The notes beneath the pieces were generated by a model, which worked only from the letters and a program-made list of their open reading frames with translations, searched no databases and was not told where the DNA came from. 64,000 nucleotides of DNA from Leptospira sp. WS60.C2. Its GTDB lineage: Bacteria > Spirochaetota > Leptospiria > Leptospirales > Leptospiraceae. Each line of letters opens with the position of its first letter. The first letter of the stretch is position 1. Positions 8,138 through 17,705 of this stretch are shown piece after piece. The stretch is from positions 744,001 to 808,000 of the forward strand of contig NZ_CP162133.1 of the NCBI RefSeq assembly GCF_040833955.1, written 5' to 3'. Made by a program: the position numbers and the translations under genes.

Positions 8138-9409
8138 TTATTGTTCTACACAGACAAGATGGTATGTATTACTGCAACTCTGACCGCTACCTGATCGAAA
8201 AGCAGTATAATCTGTTGCATTTGAAATTCCGACACGTCCACCTTGGCTTGCCGTCGCCGTTGCGGATCCGTTTGTCCAATCATCACAACTATTCGTGGTT
8301 TGAGCAGTCGCTTCTTGCCAGTAGTTTGTCACAGCAAATCCAGTCCAAAAATACTTCGTTGTGCCTGTGTCAAAACTATGATTTAAGATGGTCCCAGGAG
8401 CAACTACGATTCCGGCAGCAGCAGTTGGAGAAAACAGAGAAGCTGAATCACTGGCCCGAATGTAAATTCGTCCCGCCTGAAAAACCCAATCAATATTTTC
8501 GCCAGAATTGGCACCAGCACCACCGCAATTATCCGTGGAACAAGCATTCCGATTTGTTCCATCTGTAAGCATTGCTTTAAAGCTACCAGTTGCTGGTTTA
8601 TTGGAATCTGCATTACATTTTGCGTCTGCACCTAATGGTCCATTTGCTGCCGCACCTTGTAGGTTCCCATTATACGTTGAGGCTGTGACGAAGACTTTAT
8701 AAACGGTAGGTTCGATTGCTATAGTAATATTCTCTGAATCGCTATTGGTACCATCTGTTGCCGTAATCGTATATGTAGATCCAGGGATTGGGTTTGGATT
8801 GGTTGGTGTTCCTGAAATCACACATGTGCTTGTATTGAGAGAAAGCCCACTTGGAAGAGCTGGAGTCACCGAGCAGGAAGTGAATGGAAATCCAACAGTA
8901 GGTGTCAATGAAGGCGCTGTATTGTCCTCTCGGAAGATAAATGTGTTACCACTATACACTATATTTACATTTCTATGATTAATGATGATTGCTCCACTCA
9001 CTCCATTGTAAAATGGATCAGCACTCGAAACTGTTACATTTAATGTAGAGCTTTCCATCACTTGAGTGTTGGAAACCAAATTGATGGTTTGCAATGTGCT
9101 ATAGTTTAAGGAAGTGAAGGTAATGTTGCCTATGGCATTTAACTTTGCATTGGTGAAAGATAATGTGACATTCGCTGTGGGTTCTCGAACTAAAGAGAAA
9201 CCAAAAAGTTGTGGCGTTCCATAATACAACACCACACTGGCACTAGTCACATTGATTTTCGAAGATGTTGCTACAGTAAACGAATTGGTGGATGTTGTCG
9301 TCGACAGACCATTTAGGAGAGATAAAAGATACTCATCCCGCGGGTTCACCGGGTTACAAGAGAGAGCACTCAAAGTCAAAATGAAGGATAAAAATCCTTT
9401 CCATCGCAT
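8138..9409 (-). CDS. Lipoprotein with Ig-like and DUF1554 domains
   Basis: 423-residue surface-type lipoprotein. Lipobox LSALSC places the lipidated Cys at 18. Residues about 50-160 look like a beta-rich domain, followed by a putative Ig segment (SGTPTNPNPIPGSTYTITAT) of the He_PIG type, and from about residue 235 a DUF1554 domain characteristic of Leptospira: YKVFVTASTYNGNL, GADAKCN, the Cys-rich ACSTDNCGG, CDDWTNGS and a terminal LVCVEQ. Several conserved Cys probably form disulfides. A strong AGGAGGG lies 5 bases before the ATG. Function unknown; family members are exported proteins. Confidence 0.88.
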   Translation of the reverse strand: MRWKGFLSFILTLSALSCNPVNPRDEYLLSLLNGLSTTTSTNSFTVATSSKINVTSASVVLYYGTPQLFGFSLVREPTANVTLSFTNAKLNAIGNITFTSLNYSTLQTINLVSNTQVMESSTLNVTVSSADPFYNGVSGAIIINHRNVNIVYSGNTFIFREDNTAPSLTPTVGFPFTSCSVTPALPSGLSLNTSTCVISGTPTNPNPIPGSTYTITATDGTNSDSENITIAIEPTVYKVFVTASTYNGNLQGAAANGPLGADAKCNADSNKPATGSFKAMLTDGTNRNACSTDNCGGAGANSGENIDWVFQAGRIYIRASDSASLFSPTAAAGIVVAPGTILNHSFDTGTTKYFWTGFAVTNYWQEATAQTTNSCDDWTNGSATATASQGGRVGISNATDYTAFRSGSGQSCSNTYHLVCVEQ

Positions 9410-9481
9410 GATGTCCCTCCTATACCTTGCATAACAAATTAGGGATTCCCCTTTTTCAAGGATCGGAAAAAAGAGAGCTCC

Positions 9482-11086
9482 TTACAAGTGAAATTCTTTC
9501 GATAGGTAATGAGAACTGTTTGTCTTCAGTACTTCTTCTAGCAGATTACGTCCCTTTTCGGTATCTTTTAAACTTACGACCGTTCTTAAGGAAAAAACGC
9601 GAAGGGCATCGGTCACAGAAAGTGTTCCATCCGCGGAGTCCTTCCTGCCTGAAAAAGGGAAGGCATCAGGACCACGTTGGCATTGCGCATTCCAATTCAC
9701 ACGTGCCACTTGATTCACGAGAATGTCGATCAGTTTGCCAACGGTATTTGGGTCTTCTCCGAAGATACTGGCTTGTTGTCCCATATTGGATTGGATGATA
9801 TAATCTAACGGCTCTTCGATGGACGTAAACGGAACAATCGGCACAAGTGGACCAAACTGTTCTTCTGTATACAAACGAGCCTTAGGTGACACAGGTGAAA
9901 GAATCGCTGGGAATAAAAAAGATTCTGTAATTTCTCCACCGCCAGGATTTAAGATTTTAGCACCGTGATCAATGGCATCATCCAAAAGTTCTTTTAGCCA
10001 TTTGGTTTTTCCTTCTTCGGGAAGTGGTGTAAAGTTTACATCTTTGTCCCAGGGCATCCCTGCTTTCCATTTGGAAAATTCTTCTAAATACAATTGGGTA
10101 AATTCATCTAAGATATCTTTGTGAACAAAAAGGATTTTGAGTGCCGTACACCTTTGTCCATTATAAGAAAGAGATCCAGCGAGAATTTCAGGTATCATTG
10201 TCTTTAGGTCTGTGTCGGGAAGGATAATGGCTGGGTTTTTGGCATTCAGTCCCAAAACAGATCTTAGGCGGTTGAGTTTGGGATGTTTTTTGGTGATAAG
10301 ATTTGCCGTTTGGCTGGAACCAATGAAAGCAAACACATCGATTTTTCCAGATTCCATAATGGGGGAAATGACTTTCGCACCATCACCATAGACAGTATTA
10401 ATGACACCTGGTGGGAATGCTTTTTGAAAACATTCAAGGAGAGGTTCCAATAGCAATACTCCATACTTAGCAGGTTTGAAGACAACGGTGTTTCCCATAA
10501 GGATAGCAGGGATTAAAGTACAAAAAGTTTCATTTAACGGATAGTTAAATGGTCCCATGCAAAGCACAACCCCATAGGGAGAACGTTTGATTTGTGCAAT
10601 GAGTCCACTTTGTGTGATGTATTTGGAAGAATTGGATTCAAGATCGAGAAGGGCATTGACAGTGTCTTCTAAATATTCAATGGTTCGATCAAATTCTTTT
10701 GTGGCGTCTTTTTCAGTTTTGCCAATTTCCCACATCAGAAGTAAAATGATTTGGTCTCGTTTTTCTTTCATTAGGGAAATGAAATGGTTCACGGCACGAA
10801 TCCTATCCATTGGTGTGGATGTGGGCCAAACACCTGTTCCGTGATTGTATGCTTTGACAGCGGCTTCTAAGGCCTTTAGGCTTTGCGTTTCATCAAAACT
10901 TGGGTAAGAACCCAGGATGACTTGTTCTAAGTTCCCACTTCGATTCAGGAAAATCGGTGATTTAACCGTTTGTGATTCCCCCGTCCATTCTAGAATTTCT
11001 CCTCCGAGGAGGTATTTTTTTTGGTGGATAGGGCGGATGCGATAGGGAAGGGGAATCGATTCCTCAGTCGGAAAAACAAAGCTCAT
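9482..11086 (-). CDS. gapN: Non-phosphorylating NADP-dependent glyceraldehyde-3-phosphate dehydrogenase-like
   Basis: 534-residue aldehyde dehydrogenase superfamily enzyme of the GapN type, which oxidises glyceraldehyde-3-phosphate directly to 3-phosphoglycerate with NADPH production. Seen: MGPFNYPLNETF at 177-188, the nucleotide-binding FIGSSQTANLI at 254-264, and the catalytic Cys at 313 in YNGQRCTALK. The general-base Glu of the usual ELGGK motif is not present; the aligned stretch reads LGLNAKNPAI (278-287). The protein may use another acid or have altered activity. A weak GGAT precedes the ATG. It is the only gene of its transcription unit apart from possible read-through from upstream. 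Confidence 0.78.
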   Translation of the reverse strand: MSFVFPTEESIPLPYRIRPIHQKKYLLGGEILEWTGESQTVKSPIFLNRSGNLEQVILGSYPSFDETQSLKALEAAVKAYNHGTGVWPTSTPMDRIRAVNHFISLMKEKRDQIILLLMWEIGKTEKDATKEFDRTIEYLEDTVNALLDLESNSSKYITQSGLIAQIKRSPYGVVLCMGPFNYPLNETFCTLIPAILMGNTVVFKPAKYGVLLLEPLLECFQKAFPPGVINTVYGDGAKVISPIMESGKIDVFAFIGSSQTANLITKKHPKLNRLRSVLGLNAKNPAIILPDTDLKTMIPEILAGSLSYNGQRCTALKILFVHKDILDEFTQLYLEEFSKWKAGMPWDKDVNFTPLPEEGKTKWLKELLDDAIDHGAKILNPGGGEITESFLFPAILSPVSPKARLYTEEQFGPLVPIVPFTSIEEPLDYIIQSNMGQQASIFGEDPNTVGKLIDILVNQVARVNWNAQCQRGPDAFPFSGRKDSADGTLSVTDALRVFSLRTVVSLKDTEKGRNLLEEVLKTNSSHYLSKEFHL

Positions 11087-11158
11087 GATCCATGAATGGA
11101 ATCTTCGCTAGACTAAAAAAGCAACATTTTCAGGAAACGATCCGCCGATAGGTAAAAT

Positions 11159-11353
11159 ATGGAACCATGGATGGCTGAGAACCAGGAAGAGTGGGAGGCA
11201 CTTACCTTACGTCTCTTTCGTCGTGTGGAAGAGTTGGAATCGCTGATGCAGGAAGTACGAAGTGATTTGGCCAGATACCGTGCTGTCCGGGAAGAATGGT
11301 ACATCTGGCATAGTGCTTGGAAGGAGGAATACGCAAAACGAGCGACCGGATGA
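11159..11353 (+). CDS. Small coiled-coil hypothetical protein
   Basis: 64 residues, rich in Glu, Arg and Trp, with heptad-like hydrophobics (LRLFRRVEELESLMQEV) predicting one coiled coil. Not recognised with certainty; it recalls SlyX-like short coiled-coil proteins but lacks their diagnostic ending. ATG at 11159 has AGGT 6 bases upstream; a second in-frame ATG lies at 11171. It is placed between two divergent transcription units with 70 bases to the next gene. Coding status is probable, not certain. Confidence 0.5.
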   Translation: MEPWMAENQEEWEALTLRLFRRVEELESLMQEVRSDLARYRAVREEWYIWHSAWKEEYAKRATG

Positions 11354-11424
11354 AGTGGAAAAATCGTTTTCCGTAGGACCTCTCTTGGAAAATTAGTCCT
11401 ATCCCATTCGAAAAAGGAATTCCC

Positions 11425-12603
11425 ATGGTCGAAAAATCAATGTCCCCCTTTGGTGAGTTAGCTCCAAAGACCCCTGCCTCTCTCTCAGACATCAAGAAGA
11501 ACATCTACGGACGATACCTAGAAGAATTCAATGTCGGTGACATTTACGTTCACCCTCGCCAATTCACAGTCGACAGAAGTTTCGCTCAGGAATTTGCCAC
11601 TGTGTTTATGGATGCGAATCCATTGTATTTATCCAGTGAATATGCAAAAGCGCATGGTTTCCAAGACCTACTCGTGCACCCACTTATGGTGTTTAACTTA
11701 GCACTGTCCATTGGAGTTCAGAATAACAGTGAAAAGGCGCTCGCAAACCTTGGGTATTACAACGCACAATTTTTAATGCCAGTTTATCCTGGTGACACTT
11801 TATCTTCTCGTACTAAGATTTTGGCTGTGGACGACAAAGGACCAGACAAACCAGGAATCGTAAGTGTGAGAACTCTTTGTCTGAATCAAAAAAACGAAGT
11901 GGTACTACAATACGAACGTAAGATCATGATTTACCAGTCCAATGGAAAACCAAAAGGAAATCCAAAACCTGGTGATGCTTCTGCTTTTTTCCCTGAGTCC
12001 AAAACTCCAGCACTCAAACTTCCTAACCTCAAATTCCCAACAGAGATGAAAGATGTCACTTGGGGTCATACCTATTTTGAAAACTTCAAACCTGGCCAAA
12101 TTTATGTGCACCAAAATGGTAGAACCATCACTGATGAACACTACCAATGGACTTACCGCGTAGGAAACACACACCCTCTCCATTACGATAAATTGTATTC
12201 TGCAGGGATCTCTGGCCCTATGGGTGGAGAGCCTGTGGTATACGGTGGACTCGTATTTGGTTGGTTAGCTGGTATGGCATCTCGTGATATTTCAGAGAAT
12301 GCAATTTGGGAACTTGGTTTCACAGAAGGGTATCATACTCAACCGGCTTTTTCTGGTGATACAGTGACTTGTATTTCTCGTATCCTGACAACAGAAGACA
12401 AAGGAACAGAATACGGAATCCCTGCAGGAGAAGTGCAAATCCAATTCATCGGTCTGAAGAACATCAAAGCAAATGATGCCTTAGATAAGTTTGGTGCGGA
12501 TCTTTTCCTCAAGGAAAACGACAAAAAGAAATTGGGAAAAGAAAAAATCCCAGAAAAAATCTTCGAAATTGAAAGACGATTGATTATCAAAAAACAACCA
12601 TAA
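11425..12603 (+). CDS. MaoC-family double-hotdog dehydratase
   Basis: 392 residues made of two tandem hotdog folds. The first MaoC-like half has [19 protein letters not shown] followed by [11 protein letters not shown], and the second has [15 protein letters not shown] and [10 protein letters not shown]. MaoC proteins hydrate enoyl-CoA thioesters. The two-domain size resembles mesaconyl-CoA hydratases and other large MaoC members, so a branched or short-chain enoyl-CoA is a plausible substrate. AAGGAA stands 5 bases before the ATG. The metallo-hydrolase gene follows after 9 bases, suggesting a CoA-thioester pathway with a downstream thioesterase-like step. Confidence 0.8.
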   Translation: MVEKSMSPFGELAPKTPASLSDIKKNIYGRYLEEFNVGDIYVHPRQFTVDRSFAQEFATVFMDANPLYLSSEYAKAHGFQDLLVHPLMVFNLALSIGVQNNSEKALANLGYYNAQFLMPVYPGDTLSSRTKILAVDDKGPDKPGIVSVRTLCLNQKNEVVLQYERKIMIYQSNGKPKGNPKPGDASAFFPESKTPALKLPNLKFPTEMKDVTWGHTYFENFKPGQIYVHQNGRTITDEHYQWTYRVGNTHPLHYDKLYSAGISGPMGGEPVVYGGLVFGWLAGMASRDISENAIWELGFTEGYHTQPAFSGDTVTCISRILTTEDKGTEYGIPAGEVQIQFIGLKNIKANDALDKFGADLFLKENDKKKLGKEKIPEKIFEIERRLIIKKQP

Positions 12604-12612
12604 GGTGAAACT

Positions 12613-13635
12613 TTGAAAGTAACCATCCCCAAACGAATTCCTGAGATGGAGGACATCGGGGATGGTGTCTTTAAAATTGTTTTGCCCCAACCATTTTACG
12701 CACCAAATAATATCTACTTGTATGAGGGAAATGATGGCCTAATCCTAATTGATTCGGGTTATATTGAGTCCATTCCTATGTTACAAGCCTCCCTAAAAAC
12801 AAGGGGATTTTCTTTTAAAGACATTCGTCACATAATTTACACACACAACCACCTGGATCATATCTCGTCTGCATTGGTTTTGAAATCTTATGCTAGAAAT
12901 GTAACGTATTATGGTTACCGTGCTATGGCGGATGGGGTTGGGAATTATTTGGAGTCGATGTTACTCTTTGAAGAAGCAACTGAAGACTTGTTTCACAAAG
13001 CGTTTGGAGACAAAGAAGAGTTGGCTAGGATTCTTGCAGAATCCAGAAAGGGTTGGCGTCAGTTTTTTGGAAAGTTTGGGGAAACAAAAAAAGGTGACCC
13101 TGTTTTACGAATTGATGTTCCGATTGATCACAATGATAGTTTGGAGTTAGGTGGAAGACTATTTCGGTTTTTATACACACCTGGCCATAATTTATACCAT
13201 ATCACTCCTGTGGATCCTGAGTCTGGGATTTATTTTTCGGGAGACCTAATCATTGCTAATCTCACCGCCATCTATTCTGAGATGGATGGAAATTTAGGGG
13301 ATTATTATTTTACGCTTTCCAAATTATTGGAAGAGCCCATCAAACGTATGTTACCTGCTCATGGAAGCGAAATCGAAGATCCCAAAAAAACGATCACGCT
13401 TGTGAAAAAAACACTTAGCATCTTGGAAAAAGGTGTGCTTCGTCGCCTTCGGGAAGGGGAATCCGATTTAAAAGTCTTAATGGAAGCCGCAATTGGAAAA
13501 AAAGTGCATAACGGAGGTCACTTACCCACTGCCCTTGGTCTTGTGTATAGCATCATTCAAAAACTGGTCTTAGAAGGACAAATCCGTATCGAAAAACGAG
13601 ACAATGGATACGAAGTCTTTCACATCGTTTCCTAA
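12613..13635 (+). CDS. Metallo-beta-lactamase-fold hydrolase
   Basis: 340 residues. The zinc motif THNHLDH is complete (H78, H80, D82, H83), followed by the later ligands in TPGHNLYHI, FSGDLI and PAHGSEI. The C-terminal third resembles the winged-helix extension of the LACTB2-type or glyoxalase-II-like subgroup. Such enzymes hydrolyse thioesters, phosphodiesters or lactones; the MaoC neighbour favours a thioester. The start is TTG with AAGGTG 5 bases upstream, nine bases after the MaoC stop, so both are in one operon. Confidence 0.82.
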   Translation: MKVTIPKRIPEMEDIGDGVFKIVLPQPFYAPNNIYLYEGNDGLILIDSGYIESIPMLQASLKTRGFSFKDIRHIIYTHNHLDHISSALVLKSYARNVTYYGYRAMADGVGNYLESMLLFEEATEDLFHKAFGDKEELARILAESRKGWRQFFGKFGETKKGDPVLRIDVPIDHNDSLELGGRLFRFLYTPGHNLYHITPVDPESGIYFSGDLIIANLTAIYSEMDGNLGDYYFTLSKLLEEPIKRMLPAHGSEIEDPKKTITLVKKTLSILEKGVLRRLREGESDLKVLMEAAIGKKVHNGGHLPTALGLVYSIIQKLVLEGQIRIEKRDNGYEVFHIVS

Positions 13636-13770
13636 CACATCATCTAAATTCAATCGTTTGACTCTCACTCGAGAGAGGATTCTCACATTCCATCTAAAAG
13701 ATCCATAAATTGCACGTGACGGTATGTTCCAAGCATTCCTTGGTTTCAGACGAAAGATTGGTTTTGGATT

Positions 13771-15522
13771 CTACTTCCTCAGAGCCCAAACCTCAATTTG
13801 TTTTCCTTGCCAAATCTTTTGGTCTTGTTTGAGATTTATTTTTTCCAAATAATCCAAAATTCTTGATTTTGGCCAAAGTGTGGGATTTGTAAAATTCGGC
13901 GCAATGACCACATAACATACATTTGTAGGATTGCAGATTTCTGATTGGTTTTGTAAATGTTCAAGAGGATACAATCGGGCTTTGTCAGTGATAAAAAAGG
14001 AGAGATTGTATTGTGAAAAGACGATTTTGTCTATTTCCGAAACAACTTCACTAAATTGATTTGCATCGGATGTGACCAAAGCATTGGCACGGGTTAAATC
14101 TTCAGTCACTTCTGATTGGATGATTGGGTCATACCAAGTTGATGGTTTCTCGGTTCCGAGAGGAAAGTTAGGATCGAGTGAATTTTTCCAAAACAAACAA
14201 GCCAGGATGAGATAGGCAAGGGGAAGTTGGATTTCCTTTTTGGATTTGATCCAAAGGATCCCCGTGTACAAAACAAAAGGAATCAGAGAATAACTGTAAT
14301 ACGAATAAACTTCATGATGCCAAGGTCGATTCGAAAAAACATGTGTTAGATAGATGAAACTAATTCCTAAAAGTTCCGGAATGAGTTGGAAGACACCAAG
14401 TCCTGCACTTGCGAGTAGCTCTAGATACATTTGGATCGATTTAGAAACACCTGAGACTTGTTTAAAAGAGACATGGTATTCTTGCTGTAAAACTTTTGAC
14501 CAAGAAAAAAAGGAATCCGAACCATGGAGAAATGGATAGAGAAAAAAGACAAAAACAAGATAAGTCATTGTTATGATGCTCATCACAAAAATAAGATACA
14601 AAGATTGATTTTTGTGAAAGGAGAATGGATCCAGTTTTCCTGTTGATTGGTAAGATCTAAAGATATGGTATAAAAAGGCTGGAAACAAAAACAAAAGGAG
14701 ATAAATCCCTACATCTTCCTTCTGCAAAAGAAACACGAGAAGAGAAAGGCATAACCAAAAAAAAATTTTTGTCCTATTGATTTGAGTTTCGGAAAAGATA
14801 GTTTTGGATTTTTCCCACAATACAAAATAGAAAAATCCAAAAAATACGACTAAAATTTCAAAATGGTAACTGGAACCTATACGATACAAATACATTTGGT
14901 TCGTGAGAAGAACCCAAAATACTAAAAATTTAACAGGTATTTTTTTGTTGTCTTTGGGTATCAATCGGTAAGCCCAAAATAACCATAAAACAGTTGTAAG
15001 TTGGTAGAAAAAAAACACTCCCACGGCCAAACCCAATCGATTGGGTATCAAGGCCACAAAAGGAGAAAGAAACATCATGCCTGGTGCAAAATGATGTTCT
15101 AAGTAACTGCCGTTCATTGCATTGCTATAATAGTGACTTTTGTATCCATCTCCGCTCCAGAAGGACAATAAAACATCGGAGAGGCCTACATAATCTGCAT
15201 CATGGAATAGATAAGAATTTGCAAAGAATTTTGTAAGATGATAGGCATGATATGTACTCGTCAGAATAAAAAATAGACCACTGAATAAAACGAAAAAGGG
15301 GAGGGATTTGATAGGATCATATTTTAGAAATGAAAAAAGATTTGTCGAAGGTGCTCTACGAAGTTTCGACCTTTGCTCTTCATTTCGGGTTTTCCAAAAC
15401 GAATATAAGGATAAATGAAGAAAAAAAAGAGATACCCCCTTTTGAAAGGGGGCATAAATGGTTGTAGGAGAAACAAAAAGAAAAGAAGTAATTAAGCTGG
15501 ATAAAAAGAAGAAATAAATCAC
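13771..15522 (-). CDS. Polytopic membrane protein, DUF2079
   Basis: 583 residues with about ten to twelve hydrophobic helices. The pattern HHFAPGMMFLSPFVALIP, then FWAYRLIP, then YRIGSSYHFEILVVFFGFF matches DUF2079, a family of multi-spanning membrane proteins related in layout to GT-C glycosyltransferases. The C-terminal ~120 residues are soluble. The function is unknown; transfer of lipid-linked sugars is a guess. The GTG start follows the TAA of the upstream gene with no gap, so translation is probably coupled. The codons are very A/T-rich with many Phe and Leu. Confidence 0.75.
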   Translation of the reverse strand: MIYFFFLSSLITSFLFVSPTTIYAPFQKGVSLFFLHLSLYSFWKTRNEEQRSKLRRAPSTNLFSFLKYDPIKSLPFFVLFSGLFFILTSTYHAYHLTKFFANSYLFHDADYVGLSDVLLSFWSGDGYKSHYYSNAMNGSYLEHHFAPGMMFLSPFVALIPNRLGLAVGVFFFYQLTTVLWLFWAYRLIPKDNKKIPVKFLVFWVLLTNQMYLYRIGSSYHFEILVVFFGFFYFVLWEKSKTIFSETQINRTKIFFWLCLSLLVFLLQKEDVGIYLLLFLFPAFLYHIFRSYQSTGKLDPFSFHKNQSLYLIFVMSIITMTYLVFVFFLYPFLHGSDSFFSWSKVLQQEYHVSFKQVSGVSKSIQMYLELLASAGLGVFQLIPELLGISFIYLTHVFSNRPWHHEVYSYYSYSLIPFVLYTGILWIKSKKEIQLPLAYLILACLFWKNSLDPNFPLGTEKPSTWYDPIIQSEVTEDLTRANALVTSDANQFSEVVSEIDKIVFSQYNLSFFITDKARLYPLEHLQNQSEICNPTNVCYVVIAPNFTNPTLWPKSRILDYLEKINLKQDQKIWQGKQIEVWALRK

Positions 15523-16314
15523 TTATCGGATGAAATACAATACCTTTCGTTCACCGATTCGTTCTCTGTTAATTTCCACTCGGTTTCTATAGTAGTATCC
15601 TTTTTCTGGGAATGCTTTTGCAAAAAATTCAAATAAGTCCATTTCAAACACTAACATACATTCTGCAATATCAGAAGCACCTTTTTTCATAGCTTCTTTT
15701 GTATCTACCATGATATGTCTGGAATTGATATAATCGGGTTCAATTTCGCTTGCGATGAGTTCAAAATTGGTTTTGGTGATTGTTCCCCCAACAGAGGTTT
15801 TTTTTCCTCGGCTTTTGGCTTCCGAGATGATTTTTTTAGCAACTCGTGTCACTTCTTTATCATCTGGTTTTTTATCCATAGAAGCGCTGAGGTCTGATCT
15901 AGCGGCTGTTACCTGTTGTAATTCTTGGAACGACGGAGAATCAAAGATATCCATCAAATTGCGGTAACCTGTGATGGTTTCCATATTGATCGACTTGTTA
16001 TAAGATTCAAACTCAGATGGTGTGAGTAGGTTTTTCATCGTTTGGATGAAGTTTTTCAAAGCATATTCGGATTCTACCATGGGAGCAGAGATACCAGAAA
16101 CACCAATCCTTTGGCAAATTCGGATGTCATTTCTTGCCTCTGGACCACCAATTTTCACATACAGTGGTAAAATCCCTGAGGTAATCGTTTTTAAGAGGGA
16201 AATTTCTTCTGCACCCATATCTTCTGTTTCCGTACCTGTTTTGATACAGACAAACGAATAGTTTTCCTTCATCTCAAGTAGGGTATTTCGTAATCCACGG
16301 ATTGATGTTTCCAT
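15523..16314 (-). CDS. HpcH/HpaI aldolase / citrate-lyase-beta-like protein
   Basis: 263 residues with a TIM-barrel pattern: LYVKIGGPEARNDI, then GISAPMVESEYAL resembling the metal-binding MVE segment of HpcH/HpaI aldolases, then KKTSVGGTITK and IEPDYINSRHIMVDT. Members cleave or form C-C bonds in 2-keto-3-deoxy acids or citramalyl/malyl-CoA. The usual length is similar. The gene is translated directly into the DUF2079 membrane protein (stop and start abut), an unusual partner. GGAGA lies about 10 bases upstream of the ATG. Catalytic residues were not fully checked. Confidence 0.65.
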   Translation of the reverse strand: METSIRGLRNTLLEMKENYSFVCIKTGTETEDMGAEEISLLKTITSGILPLYVKIGGPEARNDIRICQRIGVSGISAPMVESEYALKNFIQTMKNLLTPSEFESYNKSINMETITGYRNLMDIFDSPSFQELQQVTAARSDLSASMDKKPDDKEVTRVAKKIISEAKSRGKKTSVGGTITKTNFELIASEIEPDYINSRHIMVDTKEAMKKGASDIAECMLVFEMDLFEFFAKAFPEKGYYYRNRVEINRERIGERKVLYFIR

Positions 16315-16391
16315 AAGCAGAAGATCTCCATGTATGGTATCGTCGATTCCCGAAAATAGTACAAGTCTTTTGCGCTTTTTTTCCCCCTTTC

Positions 16392-16419
16392 TTGACAGAA
16401 AATTCGAATTCCTTAGCTT
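16392..16419 (+). promoter_or_regulatory. lepB promoter predicting a leaderless mRNA
   Basis: TTGACA at 16392-16397 and TAGCTT at 16414-16419 are spaced by 16 bases. The ATG of lepB begins 7 bases after the -10 box, where transcription should start. No Shine-Dalgarno is present between them. Confidence 0.5.
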
Positions 16420-16425
16420 CGAACT

Positions 16426-17463
16426 ATGGGATTATTTTCCTCCATCTTCAAATCCAAGCCAAAACCAGAATCCAAAGAGCCAGAAAAGGAAGGGGCCGCA
16501 GCCTCTAGTCTCTCTTTTGTTATCATTGTCGTACTCGTATTTGCTTTTAAATCATCTATATTGGATGCCAATAACATCCCTTCCGGTTCAATGATCCCAA
16601 CCTTGAAAATTGGGGACTTCTTGTTCGTGAATAAAATGCGTTATTCCTTTCGGATGCCTTTTACCGAAAAGGAACTCTTTCGCATCGATGATCCAAAGCG
16701 GGGAGACATTGTTACTTTTATTCCACCCGCAACAGCTCTTGGCCAAGAAGAATCTCGTTCTGGAGTTTTTGCCAAACGATTTGTCAAACGTGTTGTAGGC
16801 CTTCCTGGTGACACTATTCGGATCACTCGAAAATTCATTGATACAAAAGAACGAGGAAGAGTACACTTTGCACTTGTCGAATACAAGGAAAAGGGTTCTA
16901 CCGAATTTAAATCTTACGAACCAAAAGAAGTTCCCATTGGAAAAGAGCTTTCTGATTTAGATAATTTGGAAGCAACACAACGGGCGTTATTTCGGGAAGT
17001 CAAACCTGGTTTTGAACACTACATCTTGGAAGGATTTGAAGATGATAGAAGAGCCCATATCTTTGAATATTGTGACTTTTTGCATGGATGTGAAATTCCA
17101 GAAGGCCAATACATGGTGATGGGAGACAACCGTGACGATTCTCATGACTCACGAGCTTGGGGTTTTGTGAAACGTGAAGACATTCTTGGAAAGGCGCTCA
17201 TTATATATTTTTCCATAGATTGGAAAGATTCCACTTGTGAATACAAAGACGGACAAGAGTTAGCTGAAAAGGGACCAGAAGTAGCGGAACGGTATGAAGG
17301 AGAAGCCTTGGATCGACGATGTCATTATTCTGAAGTGTTTTCTTCACATAATGCACGTTATCTCGGTGAGGAATCTCGCTTTGGTTGGATTGAAAGAACG
17401 CTCCGGTATCGTCTTTGGAGACTCAGTGTTCGTTTCGATCGCATCGGTCGCATTTTGCAGTGA
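16426..17463 (+). CDS. lepB: Signal peptidase I
   Basis: 345-residue leader peptidase that removes signal peptides from exported proteins at the outer face of the inner membrane. One membrane segment is at about 29-45. Box B contains the catalytic Ser55 in PSGSMIPTL, box D the general base Lys121 in KRVVGLPGD, and box E is GDNRDDSHDSRAWG. An insert between boxes D and E and a C-terminal extension of about 60 residues make it longer than minimal family members. No Shine-Dalgarno precedes the ATG. Its TGA overlaps the GTG start of atpZ. Confidence 0.95.
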   Translation: MGLFSSIFKSKPKPESKEPEKEGAAASSLSFVIIVVLVFAFKSSILDANNIPSGSMIPTLKIGDFLFVNKMRYSFRMPFTEKELFRIDDPKRGDIVTFIPPATALGQEESRSGVFAKRFVKRVVGLPGDTIRITRKFIDTKERGRVHFALVEYKEKGSTEFKSYEPKEVPIGKELSDLDNLEATQRALFREVKPGFEHYILEGFEDDRRAHIFEYCDFLHGCEIPEGQYMVMGDNRDDSHDSRAWGFVKREDILGKALIIYFSIDWKDSTCEYKDGQELAEKGPEVAERYEGEALDRRCHYSEVFSSHNARYLGEESRFGWIERTLRYRLWRLSVRFDRIGRILQ

Positions 17464-17684
17464 CAGATCCAAACAAACCATCTTCTGGCAAAAAGGAAAC
17501 ATCTCCTTTGGCCATGGCAGGAGCGGGATTTGAATTCGTTTCCTCAATCGTTTTCTTTGTATTGGGAGGTTATTATCTAGATGAATATTTAAAATCAGAA
17601 CCTCTATGGTTACTCGTTGGATTTTTTCTAGGATTTGTCTTTGCTTTTTATTCTCTCATCAAACGAGCCAAGGAAAACGAGTGA
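17460..17684 (+). CDS. atpZ: AtpZ/AtpI-family small membrane protein
   Basis: 74 residues starting at GTG 17460, which overlaps the lepB stop as GTGA; translation upstream of this point would duplicate lepB sequence in another frame. After a polar N terminus come two membrane helices: AGFEFVSSIVFFVLGGYYLD and LWLLVGFFLGFVFAFYSLI. The GYYLDEYLKSEPLW link is typical of AtpZ, a partner of AtpI thought to help F1Fo assembly and Mg/Ca transport. It lies 5 kb from the ATP synthase operon, which carries its own atpI-like gene. Confidence 0.8.
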   Translation: MTDPNKPSSGKKETSPLAMAGAGFEFVSSIVFFVLGGYYLDEYLKSEPLWLLVGFFLGFVFAFYSLIKRAKENE

Positions 17685-17705
17685 TTCGCTCGAACAAATA
17701 AATTC

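Noticed and set aside
9427..9798. Plus-strand ORF antisense to gapN
   Set aside because: It overlaps conserved gapN coding sequence, has no recognisable domain and no ribosome site.
11113..11304. Minus-strand ORF opposite the small coiled-coil gene
   Set aside because: Low-complexity Ser/Arg composition and no ribosome site; the plus-strand ORF is more plausible.
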